Origin: Pseudomonas viridiflava | GTDB lineage: Bacteria > Pseudomonadota > Gammaproteobacteria > Pseudomonadales > Pseudomonadaceae | NCBI RefSeq assembly: GCF_900582625.1 | Contig: NZ_UTIQ01000241.1 | Span: 310,001 to 374,000 of the forward strand | Reading direction: 5' to 3' | DNA: 64,000 nucleotides | Shown here: positions 25,293 to 34,119 of the stretch, one piece after another | Numbering within the stretch: the stretch's first letter is position 1 | Layout of the letters: each line of letters begins with the position of its first letter | The notes under the pieces: generated by a model | Databases searched by the model: none | Told to the model about the DNA's origin: nothing | The model's input: the letters and a program-made list of their open reading frames with translations, nothing else | Position numbers and translations under genes: made by a program

Positions 25293-26270
25293 TCACAACA
25301 TCCCCACCTGATTACGCCCCGCATTCTTGGCCTGATACAGCGCCCTATCCGCGCTTTGTATCAGCAGCCGGTGCTCTTCGCCCTGCTGCGGCAGCATCGT
25401 CGCTAGGCCGATGCTGACGGTCAGCACCGAGCCGTCTTTGGGCGAGGTGTGGGCGATGTTCAGCCCTTCCACAGCGCGGCGGATTTTCTCGGCGACCAAC
25501 CGTGCGCCGCCTGACGAGGTGCTGGGCAGCACCATGGCGAACTCTTCGCCGCCGTAACGGGCAGGAAGGTCCGAGGGTCGGCTGCAGCCGCCACGAATGG
25601 CGTCGGCGACTTGGTGCAAGGCTTCGTCGCCTTTGAGGTGGCCGAAGCCGTCGTTAAAGGCTTTGAAGTAGTCGACGTCGATCATCAGCAACGACAGTTG
25701 GCTCTGCTCGCGCATGGCGCGGCGCCATTCCATTTCCAGGTATTCGTCGAAGTGGCGACGGTTCGACAGGCCGGTCAGGCCGTCGGAGTTCATCAGCCGT
25801 TGCAGCACCAGGTTGGTTTCCATCAACTGCTGCTGGCTTTCACGGAGGGCGCGGTGGGCGTCGTCGCGCTGCAGTTGCATTTGGTAGGAGCGCGAGTGAT
25901 AGCGGATGCGGGCGATCAGCTCAATGGAGTCGGGCAGCTTCACCAGGTAATCGTTGGCGCCCGCGCCGAAGGCAGAGCTTTTCACCAGCCCGTCGTCTTT
26001 GGTCGACAGCACGATAATCGGGATGTCCGCCGTCACCGGGTTGGCGCGGTAGGCGCGCACCAGCGACAGGCCATCCACGCCTGGCATAACCAGGTCCTGG
26101 ATGATGACGGTGGGTTTTATCTGAATGGCCTGCGCCACGGCCTGATGAGGTTCCGAGCAGAAGTGAAAGCCGATGTTCGGCTCGTTCGCCAGGGCACGGC
26201 GGATGGCCTCGCCGATCATGGCTTGGTCATCTACCAGCAACACCATTACGGCGTTTTCGTCGTTAATCAC
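25293..26270 (-). CDS. wspR: WspR, response regulator diguanylate cyclase
   Basis: Output of the Wsp surface-sensing pathway: once phosphorylated by WspE it makes cyclic-di-GMP from two GTP. 325 residues from GTG 26270, which has GAGGG about ten bases upstream; a TTG at 26291 is the alternative. The receiver domain has acceptor Asp59 (IIQDLVMPG). A coiled linker follows, then a GGDEF domain with the active motif GGEEF at 240-244 and an inhibitory RxxD site (RPSD) at 231-234, five residues upstream. It is last in wspA-F, 55 bp after wspF, with an AACAACAA motif in that spacer. Confidence 0.97.
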   Translation of the reverse strand: MINDENAVMVLLVDDQAMIGEAIRRALANEPNIGFHFCSEPHQAVAQAIQIKPTVIIQDLVMPGVDGLSLVRAYRANPVTADIPIIVLSTKDDGLVKSSAFGAGANDYLVKLPDSIELIARIRYHSRSYQMQLQRDDAHRALRESQQQLMETNLVLQRLMNSDGLTGLSNRRHFDEYLEMEWRRAMREQSQLSLLMIDVDYFKAFNDGFGHLKGDEALHQVADAIRGGCSRPSDLPARYGGEEFAMVLPSTSSGGARLVAEKIRRAVEGLNIAHTSPKDGSVLTVSIGLATMLPQQGEEHRLLIQSADRALYQAKNAGRNQVGML

Positions 26271-26294
26271 TTCGGTACTACCCTCGATCAATCA

Positions 26295-26302
26295 TTGTTG
26301 TT
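26295..26302 (-). promoter_or_regulatory. CA motif (AACAACAA) in wspF-wspR spacer
   Basis: Match to the AAnAAnAA Hfq/Crc-type motif, within ACAACAACAA, 24 bases upstream of the GTG and very near an alternative TTG start. A role in tuning wspR translation is inferred. Confidence 0.35.
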
Positions 26303-26325
26303 GTGGAACGAGAAACCCGTAACGC

Positions 26326-27333
26326 CTAGGCCCACAGCCGACACAGCGTGGGCGCGATGGCGTCCAGTGAACAAATTTCCACCGCTGCATCAATGGCGGC
26401 GGCCGCCTTGGGCATGCCGTACACCGCCGAGCTTTGCTGGTCTTGCGCAATGGTATGGAACCCGCGCTCGCGCATCAGTTTCAGACCGTTGGCGCCGTCG
26501 CGGCCCATGCCGGTGAGTAGCACACCAATAGCTTCGCCCTGCCAATACTGCGCGACGCTCTCGAAAAACACATCTATGGATGGCCGATAAATGTGGTCGC
26601 TGGGCTCCACGGTGTAACTCAATGTTCCGTCTTTAAGCAGCCGCAGATGGTGATTGGTGCCCGCCAGCAACACCGTGCCCACCTGCGGCTGCTCGCCTGC
26701 CACGGCCAGACGCACCGGCATGTTCGCCGCGCTGCACAGCCAATCGGCCATGCCCGCGGCAAACACTTCATCCACGTGCTGCACCAGCACCACGGCGGCG
26801 GGAAAATCCGCCGGCAGCGCTTTCAGCAGTATTTCCAGCGCGGCCGGGCCGCCTGCCGAGGCACCAATGGCCAGCAACGCCTTGCGCTGCCGGTCGGGTG
26901 TGCGCGTCGGCGCTTTGTCGGCCGGCTTCTTTTCGCCCTGCCCCAACAGCCAGCCGATGTTCTGAATCTTGCGCAGCAGCGGCGCGGCGGCTTCGCGTAA
27001 ATCGCCAACGCCCAGCGCCGGCGTGTCCACCACATCCACCGCGCCGTGGCCCATGGCTTCGAACACGCGGTTCATGCTCTGCTGCGAATTCACCGTCACC
27101 ACCACCACGGCGCACGGCGTGTTGGCCATGATCTGCCGCGTGGCTTCCACGCCGTCCATCACCGGCATGATCAAATCCATCAGCACCACGTCGGGCCGTT
27201 GCTCGGCGCATTTGGCCACCGCTTCGGCGCCGTCGCCCGCCACCCAAATCACCTGATGCGCCGGCTCCAGCGCCAGCGCCCGGCGCAGCGCCTCCACGGC
27301 CAGTGGCATGTCGTTGACAATCCCTATCTTCAC
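26326..27333 (-). CDS. wspF: WspF, CheB-type methylesterase
   Basis: Removes methyl groups from WspA and so damps the pathway; its loss gives wrinkly colonies in other pseudomonads. 335 residues. The receiver domain has Asp53 (LMDLIMPVMDG). The C-terminal CheB catalytic domain shows the Ser, His and Asp motifs IGASAGGPAALE, VLVQHVDEVFAAGM and LTGMGRDGANGL. It starts with GTG at the base right after the WspE stop codon, with GGGGAG in the end of wspE acting as ribosome site: tight coupling. All catalytic residues look intact. Confidence 0.96.
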   Translation of the reverse strand: MKIGIVNDMPLAVEALRRALALEPAHQVIWVAGDGAEAVAKCAEQRPDVVLMDLIMPVMDGVEATRQIMANTPCAVVVVTVNSQQSMNRVFEAMGHGAVDVVDTPALGVGDLREAAAPLLRKIQNIGWLLGQGEKKPADKAPTRTPDRQRKALLAIGASAGGPAALEILLKALPADFPAAVVLVQHVDEVFAAGMADWLCSAANMPVRLAVAGEQPQVGTVLLAGTNHHLRLLKDGTLSYTVEPSDHIYRPSIDVFFESVAQYWQGEAIGVLLTGMGRDGANGLKLMRERGFHTIAQDQQSSAVYGMPKAAAAIDAAVEICSLDAIAPTLCRLWA

Positions 27334-29604
27334 CTACGGCTCCCCAATCAAATCGACGACGGCTTCCAGCAGCGCTTCGTCATGGAAACTGGCTTTGGCC
27401 AGGTAGTAATCGGCGCCGGCATCCAGGCCACGGCGACGGTCTTCCTCTCGGTCTTTGTACGACACCACCATCACCGGCAACGATTGCAGACGGTTGTCGC
27501 GGCGAATCAGGGTGACCAACTCGATGCCGTCCATGCGCGGCATGTCGATGTCGCTCACCAGTAAATCGAAATGCTCGGAACGCAGCGCGTTCCAGCCGTC
27601 CATGCCGTCTACCGCGACGGCGACGTCATAGCCGCGTTGCAGCAGCAATTTGCGCTCCAGTTCGCGCACGGTGAGCGAGTCATCGACCACCAGAATGCGT
27701 TTTCGCGCCACCGCGCCGGCTTGCCGCGCGCCCCGGTCGATGCGCTCTAAACGGCCGGTGCTGAGTAGTTTTTCCACGGAACGCAGCATGTCTTCGACGT
27801 CGAGAATCAGCACCGGCGTGCCGTCGTCGAGCAAGGCGCCGGCTGAGATGTCTTGCACCTTACCCAGCCGCGCATCAATGGGCAGCACCACCAGCGTGCG
27901 CTCGCCGACAAAACGCTCCACCGCCACGCCGTACACCGCATCGCGCTCACGAATCACCACCACGCGGATGTCGCCGGCCGAGGCCTCGCCTTCCGGGCGT
28001 TGCAGTAGTTGATGTGCGGCCACCAGGCCGACATGCCGGCCTTCGTGCCAGAAATGCTGACGACCTTCGAGCTGCACGATGTCGGCCGGCGCCAGCTCCA
28101 GCATGCGGTCGATCTGCGCCAGCGGAAATGCGTAGGCCTCGCCGCCAATCATCACCACCAGACTGCGCACCACCGACAGCGTCAGCGGCACCTCCAAGTG
28201 GAACGTGGCGCCATGCCCCGGCACCTGGCGCAGCTCAATGGCGCCGCGCAGCTGGCGCACCATGTGTTGCACCACATCCAGCCCCACGCCACGGCCAGAC
28301 ACCTCGGTCACCGTGTCGCGCATGCTGAAACCGGGCAGGAACAGAAAGCTCAGCAGCTCGTCTTCGCTCATCTGCGCGATGGTGTCGGCGGTCGATAGCT
28401 GCCGCTGGGCAATGGCGCGGCGCAGGCGATCCAGGTCGATACCGCCGCCGTCGTCGCTCAACTCCAGCACCAGCAAACCGGCCTGGTGACTGGCCCGAAT
28501 GCGGATCACGCCTTCTGCCGGCTTGCCGGCTTGCGCCCGCGCCTCGGCGCTCTCGATGCCGTGGTCGACAGCGTTTCGCAGCAAGTGCACCAGCGGCGCT
28601 TCGAGCTTTTCCAGCACTTCGCGGTCAACCTGGGTTTTCTTGCCGACCACCTCCAGCCGCACCTGCTTGCCGAGCGAGCGGCCGAGGTCGCGGATCATCC
28701 GTTCCTGGCCGCGCAGCACGTCGTTGAACGGCCGCAGGCGACAGGCCAGCGCCGTGTCGTAGAGCAACTGCGCACGCTGCTCCGACTGCCAGCTGAATTC
28801 GTCGAGGTCGCTGGCTTGTTGGGTCAGCAGTTGCTGGCATTCGTCCACCAGGCGCCGGGCATCGGCCAGCAGCGCCAGGGTTTGCGGGTTGGTATCGGCC
28901 TCGTTCAATGCGTCGTGCACGCCATTGAGCGTGCGACTGGCGTTGGTTTGCAGGCGCTTCATGCGTTGCATCGAGGTGAGAAACGGCTTGAGCCGCTGCG
29001 ACTCCACCAGCGACTTGCTGGACAAATCCAGCAGCCGATTCAGGCGCTCGGCCGTTACCCGCAATACCCGCTCGCCGCCGGCATCGGCCACTGGCGCTTC
29101 GTCGACTACGGGCTCCGGCGAAGCGGGCGCGGCAAGCGGTTCGGCCGGGGGCACGGCGGTTTCGACAAACGCCGGCTCCGGCGCCGCCACACGGCTTTCC
29201 TGCATGGCGATAAAACCGCCACGGCTCATGATGTCCATCTGGTCGACGAACTGCGCGACCTCCGCCGGGGTTACGCCGGAGTCGGGCTTGGCCACGCGCA
29301 GCAACAGATCGGTGCCTTTGAGCAGCGCATCGATATGATCGGGCGTCAGGCGCAACTGGCCGTTCTGCGCGCTTACCAGGCAGTCTTCCATCACATGGGC
29401 AATGCCCACGCCGGCATCGACGCCGACAATGCGCGCCGCGCCTTTGAGCGAATGCGCTGCGCGCATGCAGGCTTCCAGTTGCTCGGCGTGCGTAGGGTTG
29501 CGTTCCAGCGCCAGCAGACCGGCGTTGAGCACTTGGGCCTGGGCCTCGGCTTCCAGCTGAAACAGCTCCAGCATCGAGGCGTCGCGCATCTGATCCGGGG
29601 TCAT
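27334..29604 (-). CDS. wspE: WspE, CheA-type hybrid histidine kinase
   Basis: Kinase that autophosphorylates in response to WspA and passes phosphate to WspF and WspR. 756 residues, in order: Hpt domain with His51 (AAHSLKGAARIVG), a Pro/Ala-rich linker near 155-185, dimerisation helices, HATPase with HLLRNAVDHGIES and SDDGGGIDL, a CheW-like domain (about 500-620), and a C-terminal receiver (LLVSDIDMPRMDG) at about 630-750. Its ATG overlaps the wspD stop by 4 bp and its stop abuts the wspF GTG. Confidence 0.97.
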   Translation of the reverse strand: MTPDQMRDASMLELFQLEAEAQAQVLNAGLLALERNPTHAEQLEACMRAAHSLKGAARIVGVDAGVGIAHVMEDCLVSAQNGQLRLTPDHIDALLKGTDLLLRVAKPDSGVTPAEVAQFVDQMDIMSRGGFIAMQESRVAAPEPAFVETAVPPAEPLAAPASPEPVVDEAPVADAGGERVLRVTAERLNRLLDLSSKSLVESQRLKPFLTSMQRMKRLQTNASRTLNGVHDALNEADTNPQTLALLADARRLVDECQQLLTQQASDLDEFSWQSEQRAQLLYDTALACRLRPFNDVLRGQERMIRDLGRSLGKQVRLEVVGKKTQVDREVLEKLEAPLVHLLRNAVDHGIESAEARAQAGKPAEGVIRIRASHQAGLLVLELSDDGGGIDLDRLRRAIAQRQLSTADTIAQMSEDELLSFLFLPGFSMRDTVTEVSGRGVGLDVVQHMVRQLRGAIELRQVPGHGATFHLEVPLTLSVVRSLVVMIGGEAYAFPLAQIDRMLELAPADIVQLEGRQHFWHEGRHVGLVAAHQLLQRPEGEASAGDIRVVVIRERDAVYGVAVERFVGERTLVVLPIDARLGKVQDISAGALLDDGTPVLILDVEDMLRSVEKLLSTGRLERIDRGARQAGAVARKRILVVDDSLTVRELERKLLLQRGYDVAVAVDGMDGWNALRSEHFDLLVSDIDMPRMDGIELVTLIRRDNRLQSLPVMVVSYKDREEDRRRGLDAGADYYLAKASFHDEALLEAVVDLIGEP

Positions 29605-30281
29605 GTCAGGCTCCGCATCACGGCGTTCAGTAGAAGGTCTTCATCGAGCAGGCGCACGCTGCGTTGCTGCCACTGCAACACGCCACGGGTGAACTTCGCC
29701 GCCGCCACACCAGCGCCCGCCTGGCCGGCGCTGGCCTGATCCAACTGCTGCTCCGGGAAGGCGTGAATGCCCAGCACTTCATCCACCGGGGCCACCACGT
29801 TGCCGCCCTGCGCCGCCAGAATCAGCAAGCGCGGCACCACGCGGCCGGCGGCTTTGGCCGGGGCCGCATCCAGGCCCAGCAACTCGCTGAGCGACACACA
29901 CGGCACCAGCGCGCCGCGCACATTGGCCACGCCTAACAGCGCACGCGAGCGCTGATGGGGCAACGAATGAATCGGCGCCAGCGGCGACACTTCCACCAAC
30001 GTGCGGGTGGCCAGGGCCAGCCATTCTTCGCCGAGACGAAACACGATCATGGAGCGCGTTATTTGCTCGCTGAGGTCGTCGGTGTGTTCGTACAGCGCCA
30101 CGTGTTCCTGGCTCAGGCTGTAGCGATCAAGCAGGCGCGTGGCAGCCGCGCCGTAGACTTCGCAGTTGCGACAATGCACATGCTCAATCAGCTTCGGGCA
30201 GCTTTTGTCGCCGCGCACGCCGATGCGGTTCCAGCAGTCGTCCACCGCGTATTCGCTGCGGTGCAGGCTCACGTCAGTCAT
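29601..30281 (-). CDS. wspD: WspD, CheW-like coupling protein
   Basis: 226-residue adaptor joining WspA to WspE. The N-terminal 80 residues include a Cys cluster (KLIEHVHCRNCEVYG) seen in WspD-type proteins. The CheW domain follows from about residue 78 (MIVFRLGEEWLALATRTLVEV ... LLGVANVRGALVP). ATG 30281 is 5 bp past the wspC stop, and the end overlaps wspE by 4 bp. It is one of two CheW proteins in this operon; the duplicate arrangement is normal for Wsp. Confidence 0.95.
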   Translation of the reverse strand: MTDVSLHRSEYAVDDCWNRIGVRGDKSCPKLIEHVHCRNCEVYGAAATRLLDRYSLSQEHVALYEHTDDLSEQITRSMIVFRLGEEWLALATRTLVEVSPLAPIHSLPHQRSRALLGVANVRGALVPCVSLSELLGLDAAPAKAAGRVVPRLLILAAQGGNVVAPVDEVLGIHAFPEQQLDQASAGQAGAGVAAAKFTRGVLQWQQRSVRLLDEDLLLNAVMRSLT

Positions 30282-30286
30282 GGCAA

Positions 30287-31522
30287 TTACTCATGTCGGC
30301 CGGCTCCCCGTTGCGCCCGCCCCTGCAAGCGCTCGGCACCGGCCTTGTCGCCCTGCGCCGCGAGCAGCGCCGCCAGTTGCGCCAGGGCGGCCGGGTGGTG
30401 CGGTTGCAGGTACAAGGCCTTGCGGTAAAAACCCTGGGCGCCGGGCATGTCGCGCTCCACTTCGCAAAGCAGCCCCAGCCAATAAAACACTTCGGCCGAG
30501 GGGCCGTGGCTGGCCAGAAACCCATCGGCCAGGCGCCGCGCCTCCTGGCTGCGCCCCTGATTGGCCAGCGCAGCGATTTGCCCCAGTTGCTCCGCAGACG
30601 AATCCACCGCCGGCGCGTTGGCCACCACCGGTTTGGCAGGCAAGCGCGCCACCGGACGCGGCGCAGGCACCGGCGGCAACGCGCGACGGGGTGGCGGCGC
30701 AGGCATGCGCGGCACATCGGTCGCCACCGGCTGGCGGCGAAACGCGAACGACAGCGCAATACCCAGCGACTGCATGCCCACGCTGGTAAACAGGCCGGCT
30801 TCGGCCGGACCGATAAACAGCACGCCGTCGTCGCGGGTCAGGCGCTTGAGCACCTCCAGCACCTGCTCCTGGGTCGGCACATCGAAATAAATCAGCAGAT
30901 TGCGGCAGAACACCATGTCGTACGGCAGCTCGCCGGCCAGCAAACCCGGCTCAAGCAGATTGCCGGTCTGAAACCGCACCTGTTTGCGCACCTGCGGGCT
31001 GATCACGTAACCATTGCCCTCGGCGCTGAAGTAGCGATTGCGAAAGCCCAGGGTGTCGCCGCGAAACGAATTGCGCCCGTACCGGCCGGCCACCGCGCGC
31101 TCAATGGACAGCGGGCTGATGTCCAGCGCGTCGACCGTGAACGAGGCGGCGGGCAGGTTGGCGTCAAGCAGGCACATGGCGATGGAATACGGCTCCTCGC
31201 CCGTTGAACACGGCAGGCTCAGCAGCCGCAACGGCCGCGCGCCGGCCAATTCGCCGATGCGCCGGGTGGCCAGACGGGCCAGGGTGGCGAACGACTCGGG
31301 ATAACGAAAAAACCACGTCTCGGGCACGATCACCGCTTCAATCAGCGCCTGCAATTCGGCATCCGACTGATTCAACGCGCGCCAGTAACTTTCAATATCG
31401 CGCCCTGGCACAGCGGCCATGCAGCGCTGCACCGCGCGCTCGACCACCGACTCGCCCACCGTGATGGCGTCCAGGCCGATGCGCTCTTTCAGCAGTTGCT
31501 CGAAACGCGGGTCAATGCTCAT
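30287..31522 (-). CDS. wspC: WspC, CheR-type methyltransferase with TPR tail
   Basis: Methylates glutamates of WspA with S-adenosylmethionine. 411 residues: an N-terminal CheR helical part, then the SAM-binding domain with LRLLSLPCSTGEEPYSIAM and FCRNLLIYFD. A Pro/Arg-rich linker lies near 270-300, and a C-terminal TPR-like region (about 310-395, FYWLGLLCEVERDMPGAQGFYRKAL in part) is characteristic of WspC. ATG 31522 overlaps the wspB stop by 4 bp. Opposes WspF. Confidence 0.96.
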   Translation of the reverse strand: MSIDPRFEQLLKERIGLDAITVGESVVERAVQRCMAAVPGRDIESYWRALNQSDAELQALIEAVIVPETWFFRYPESFATLARLATRRIGELAGARPLRLLSLPCSTGEEPYSIAMCLLDANLPAASFTVDALDISPLSIERAVAGRYGRNSFRGDTLGFRNRYFSAEGNGYVISPQVRKQVRFQTGNLLEPGLLAGELPYDMVFCRNLLIYFDVPTQEQVLEVLKRLTRDDGVLFIGPAEAGLFTSVGMQSLGIALSFAFRRQPVATDVPRMPAPPPRRALPPVPAPRPVARLPAKPVVANAPAVDSSAEQLGQIAALANQGRSQEARRLADGFLASHGPSAEVFYWLGLLCEVERDMPGAQGFYRKALYLQPHHPAALAQLAALLAAQGDKAGAERLQGRAQRGAGRHE

Positions 31523-32037
31523 GGCGTGCCGGTTTCCAGGCTCAAGCCGGCGGGCGGAAACAACAGCGCCTGCGCACTTTCAGGCAGCAACTGCTCGATC
31601 TGAATGCGCTGCACTAGGCCGTCGCGGGTTTCCAGTACCGGGCCTAAATATGGGGAGTCGGGGCTGAGCAAACCGTAATCGCGGAATGCCTCGGCGTCGC
31701 AGCGCAAGGTGTCGCTGGCTTGTTCCAGCACCAGACCGAGCGGGGTTTGGCGGCCGTCGCTGGTGCGGTAGTCGACCAGCACCGTGCGCGTGCTGGTGCG
31801 CGCGGGCGCAGGCGTGCCGAGGCTCAGGTGGCAAAGGTCGAGCACCGGCACCAGCGCGCCGCGAAAGGCGAACACGCCGGCCACCCACGCCGGGGCGCCC
31901 GGAATGCTTTTCACCGGCACGCGGGGCAGCACCGCCACCACCTCGCGGGCAGCCAGCGCATAGCGTTCGCCGCCCAGCGAAAACAATAAATACAGCGGCG
32001 CCTTTTGAAGCGGCGCCGGCTGCGAGTGGCTGCTCAT
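31519..32037 (-). CDS. wspB: WspB, CheW-like coupling protein
   Basis: 172-residue single-domain CheW protein (YLLFSLGGERYALAAREVVAVLPRVPVK, first part; GVFAFRGALVPVLDL near residue 55). It bridges the receptor WspA and the kinase WspE at the membrane. Start ATG 32037 is 7 bp after the wspA stop; its own stop overlaps wspC. No extra domain beyond CheW. Confidence 0.95.
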   Translation of the reverse strand: MSSHSQPAPLQKAPLYLLFSLGGERYALAAREVVAVLPRVPVKSIPGAPAWVAGVFAFRGALVPVLDLCHLSLGTPAPARTSTRTVLVDYRTSDGRQTPLGLVLEQASDTLRCDAEAFRDYGLLSPDSPYLGPVLETRDGLVQRIQIEQLLPESAQALLFPPAGLSLETGTP

Positions 32038-32044
32038 GGCGGCC

Positions 32045-33667
32045 TTAAACCTTGAAGCTCGACACGCCGCTACGCAGGCTGCCGGCCACCTGATTCAGCT
32101 CTTCGATGGCGAAGCTGGCCTGGCGCAGCGACTCCACGGTTTGCCCCGTGGCTTCGCCCAGTTGCGTGAGCGCCTGCGTAATCTGCTCGGCGCCGGTAGC
32201 CTGGGCTTGCATGCCCTCGTTGAGCACCACCACGCGCGGCGCCAGCGCCTGAACCTGGTCGATGGTTTGCGACAACTGCTCGCCCACCTCCTGCACCTCG
32301 CTCATGCCACGGCGCACCTGCTCGGAGAATTTATCCATGCCCATTACGCCGGCCGAGACCGCCGATTGAATCTCGCGCACCATCTGCTCGATGTCGTACG
32401 TGGCCACGGCCGTTTGGTCGGCCAGGCGCCGGACTTCGGTCGCCACCACCGAGAACCCACGCCCGTACTCGCCAGCCTTTTCCGCCTCGATGGCGGCGTT
32501 GAGCGAAAGCAGATTGGTCTGATCGGCCACTTTGACGATGGTGGTCACCACCTGATTAATGTTGCTGGCCTTCTCGTTGAGAATGCCCAGCTTGGCGTTT
32601 ACCAGCTCGGCGGCGCCCATTACTTGGCGCATGGTGTCTTCCATACGCTGCAGACCCACTTGCCCGGCCCCGGCCAGCGCCGATGCTTGCTCGGCGGAAT
32701 AGGAAACCTCGCCCATGGTGCGCACCAGATCGCGCGAGGTAGCGGCAATCTCCCGCGAGGTGGCGCCAATTTGCGTAGTGGTGGCGGCGGTTTCGGTAGC
32801 CGTGGCCTGTTGCTGTTTGGAGGTGGCGGCAATTTCCGTGACCGACGTGGTGACCTGCACCGCCGAACGCTGCGCCTGGGACACCAGCGTGGTGATGTCA
32901 TCGACCATGGCGTTGAAGCCGCCCTGCACCGCGCCGAATTCGTCGGCGCGCACATTGTTGAAACGCGTAGTGAGGTTGCCGGTGCGCATCACCGTGAGAA
33001 TCTGCGCCAAGTTATTCAGCGGGCCCATGATGGCGCGCATCAAAACGAAACCGCTGATCAACGCCACGGCAATCACCAGCAACAGCGACAACACCAGGCT
33101 GATCTTCGCGCCGGCCGCCTGGGCGGTAATGGAGGTGGTGGCCACGTCGGCGCGGTCTTTATTGAACTGCACCATTTGCAGCAATTGCTCGCGGCCTTCA
33201 GCCCAGACCGGGTGCAGGCGCTCATTGAGAATTTTGCGTGCTTGCAGCGGCTGGCCTTGCTGGAAAGTGCCGAGCACCTCGGCGAGCGCCTTATTGAATT
33301 CGTCGCGGTTTTTCAGGAAGGAATCGAGGTGTGCTTTGTCTTCAACCTCAACAATGGACCGGCGGTATTCGGCTACGCGGGCCATGAGTTTTTCGTCGTT
33401 GCTGGTGAACTCGGCCAGCACGGCCGGGCTGATTACCTGCTCATCGGACAAACCCACCACTTGTTGCGCCAACAGGAAACTGTCGACCCAGGAGCTGCGA
33501 ATGTAGGAGCTGAAATACACGCCGGGCATGGAATCTTCGGCCACGCTTTTGGCGCTGGTTTCGATGGTAACCAGCCGCGAATAGGCCACCACGACCATCA
33601 GAATAATGATCGCGATGATCACCGCGAAACTCGCCAGAATGCGCTGACGCAGGGTCCAGTTCTTCAC
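32045..33667 (-). CDS. wspA: WspA, surface-sensing methyl-accepting chemotaxis protein
   Basis: Receptor of the Wsp pathway, 540 residues from GTG 33667 with GGGGAG seven bases upstream. First membrane helix at about 9-28, periplasmic four-helix-bundle sensor to about 185, second helix at about 190-210, HAMP domain, then a long coiled signalling region with the conserved tip EAEKAGEYGRGFSVVATEVRRLADQ (in part). It starts the wspABCDEFR operon. In other pseudomonads WspA is activated by surface contact and forms lateral clusters. It is divergent from the autotransporter gene at 34120. Confidence 0.96.
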   Translation of the reverse strand: MKNWTLRQRILASFAVIIAIIILMVVVAYSRLVTIETSAKSVAEDSMPGVYFSSYIRSSWVDSFLLAQQVVGLSDEQVISPAVLAEFTSNDEKLMARVAEYRRSIVEVEDKAHLDSFLKNRDEFNKALAEVLGTFQQGQPLQARKILNERLHPVWAEGREQLLQMVQFNKDRADVATTSITAQAAGAKISLVLSLLLVIAVALISGFVLMRAIMGPLNNLAQILTVMRTGNLTTRFNNVRADEFGAVQGGFNAMVDDITTLVSQAQRSAVQVTTSVTEIAATSKQQQATATETAATTTQIGATSREIAATSRDLVRTMGEVSYSAEQASALAGAGQVGLQRMEDTMRQVMGAAELVNAKLGILNEKASNINQVVTTIVKVADQTNLLSLNAAIEAEKAGEYGRGFSVVATEVRRLADQTAVATYDIEQMVREIQSAVSAGVMGMDKFSEQVRRGMSEVQEVGEQLSQTIDQVQALAPRVVVLNEGMQAQATGAEQITQALTQLGEATGQTVESLRQASFAIEELNQVAGSLRSGVSSFKV

Positions 33668-34119
33668 TCGTAACTCCCCTAATGAACGGTGCCCGCGCAC
33701 GGCTCAAGCTGACGGCGGCAGGTGGCGCGCCAATGCCAGCGACTGTAAGACGCGTCCTACACCGGCGCAAGCTGAAAGCGTAGCAGCGCGTAGGCAGATC
33801 AACGACTTATGGAAGGTAGTTACGGTCGGGTTTAGCGTGTGCAGGAAACGATGGGCACACCTGCTTTTTGGTTTACGCCGAGCCGAAGGGGCGAAGCGCT
33901 TCGCTGCACCAGCCTTCGGGAAAGGCCTTGCCCAGAACGTTGAGGCGGCCCGGGCTCACTTTGACCGCAGCAGTTTCTTTCGCGTCAGCCTTCTGCCCCA
34001 TCAGAATCGTCCTACCTCGCTTGGCACCGCGCCCCTACCTACCGCTAAGAGGCAGATGGCAGCCTAAGCCACCTCGTTTCACCAAGCTTGCGGCTCACCT
34101 TCCGCGCGGGCCTATTGCT
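33668..34119. promoter_or_regulatory. 452-bp divergent region between wspA and the autotransporter
   Basis: This must hold the wsp promoter and probably that of the HAF autotransporter. I see no convincing -35/-10 pair, palindrome or known riboswitch. The autotransporter frame stays open back to 33868, so a longer N-terminus cannot be formally excluded. A second short frame at 33837-34067 lacks coding character. Confidence 0.4.

Noticed and set aside
32036..33673. 545-residue plus-strand frame over wspA
   Set aside because: Antisense to wspA, which has all MCP features.
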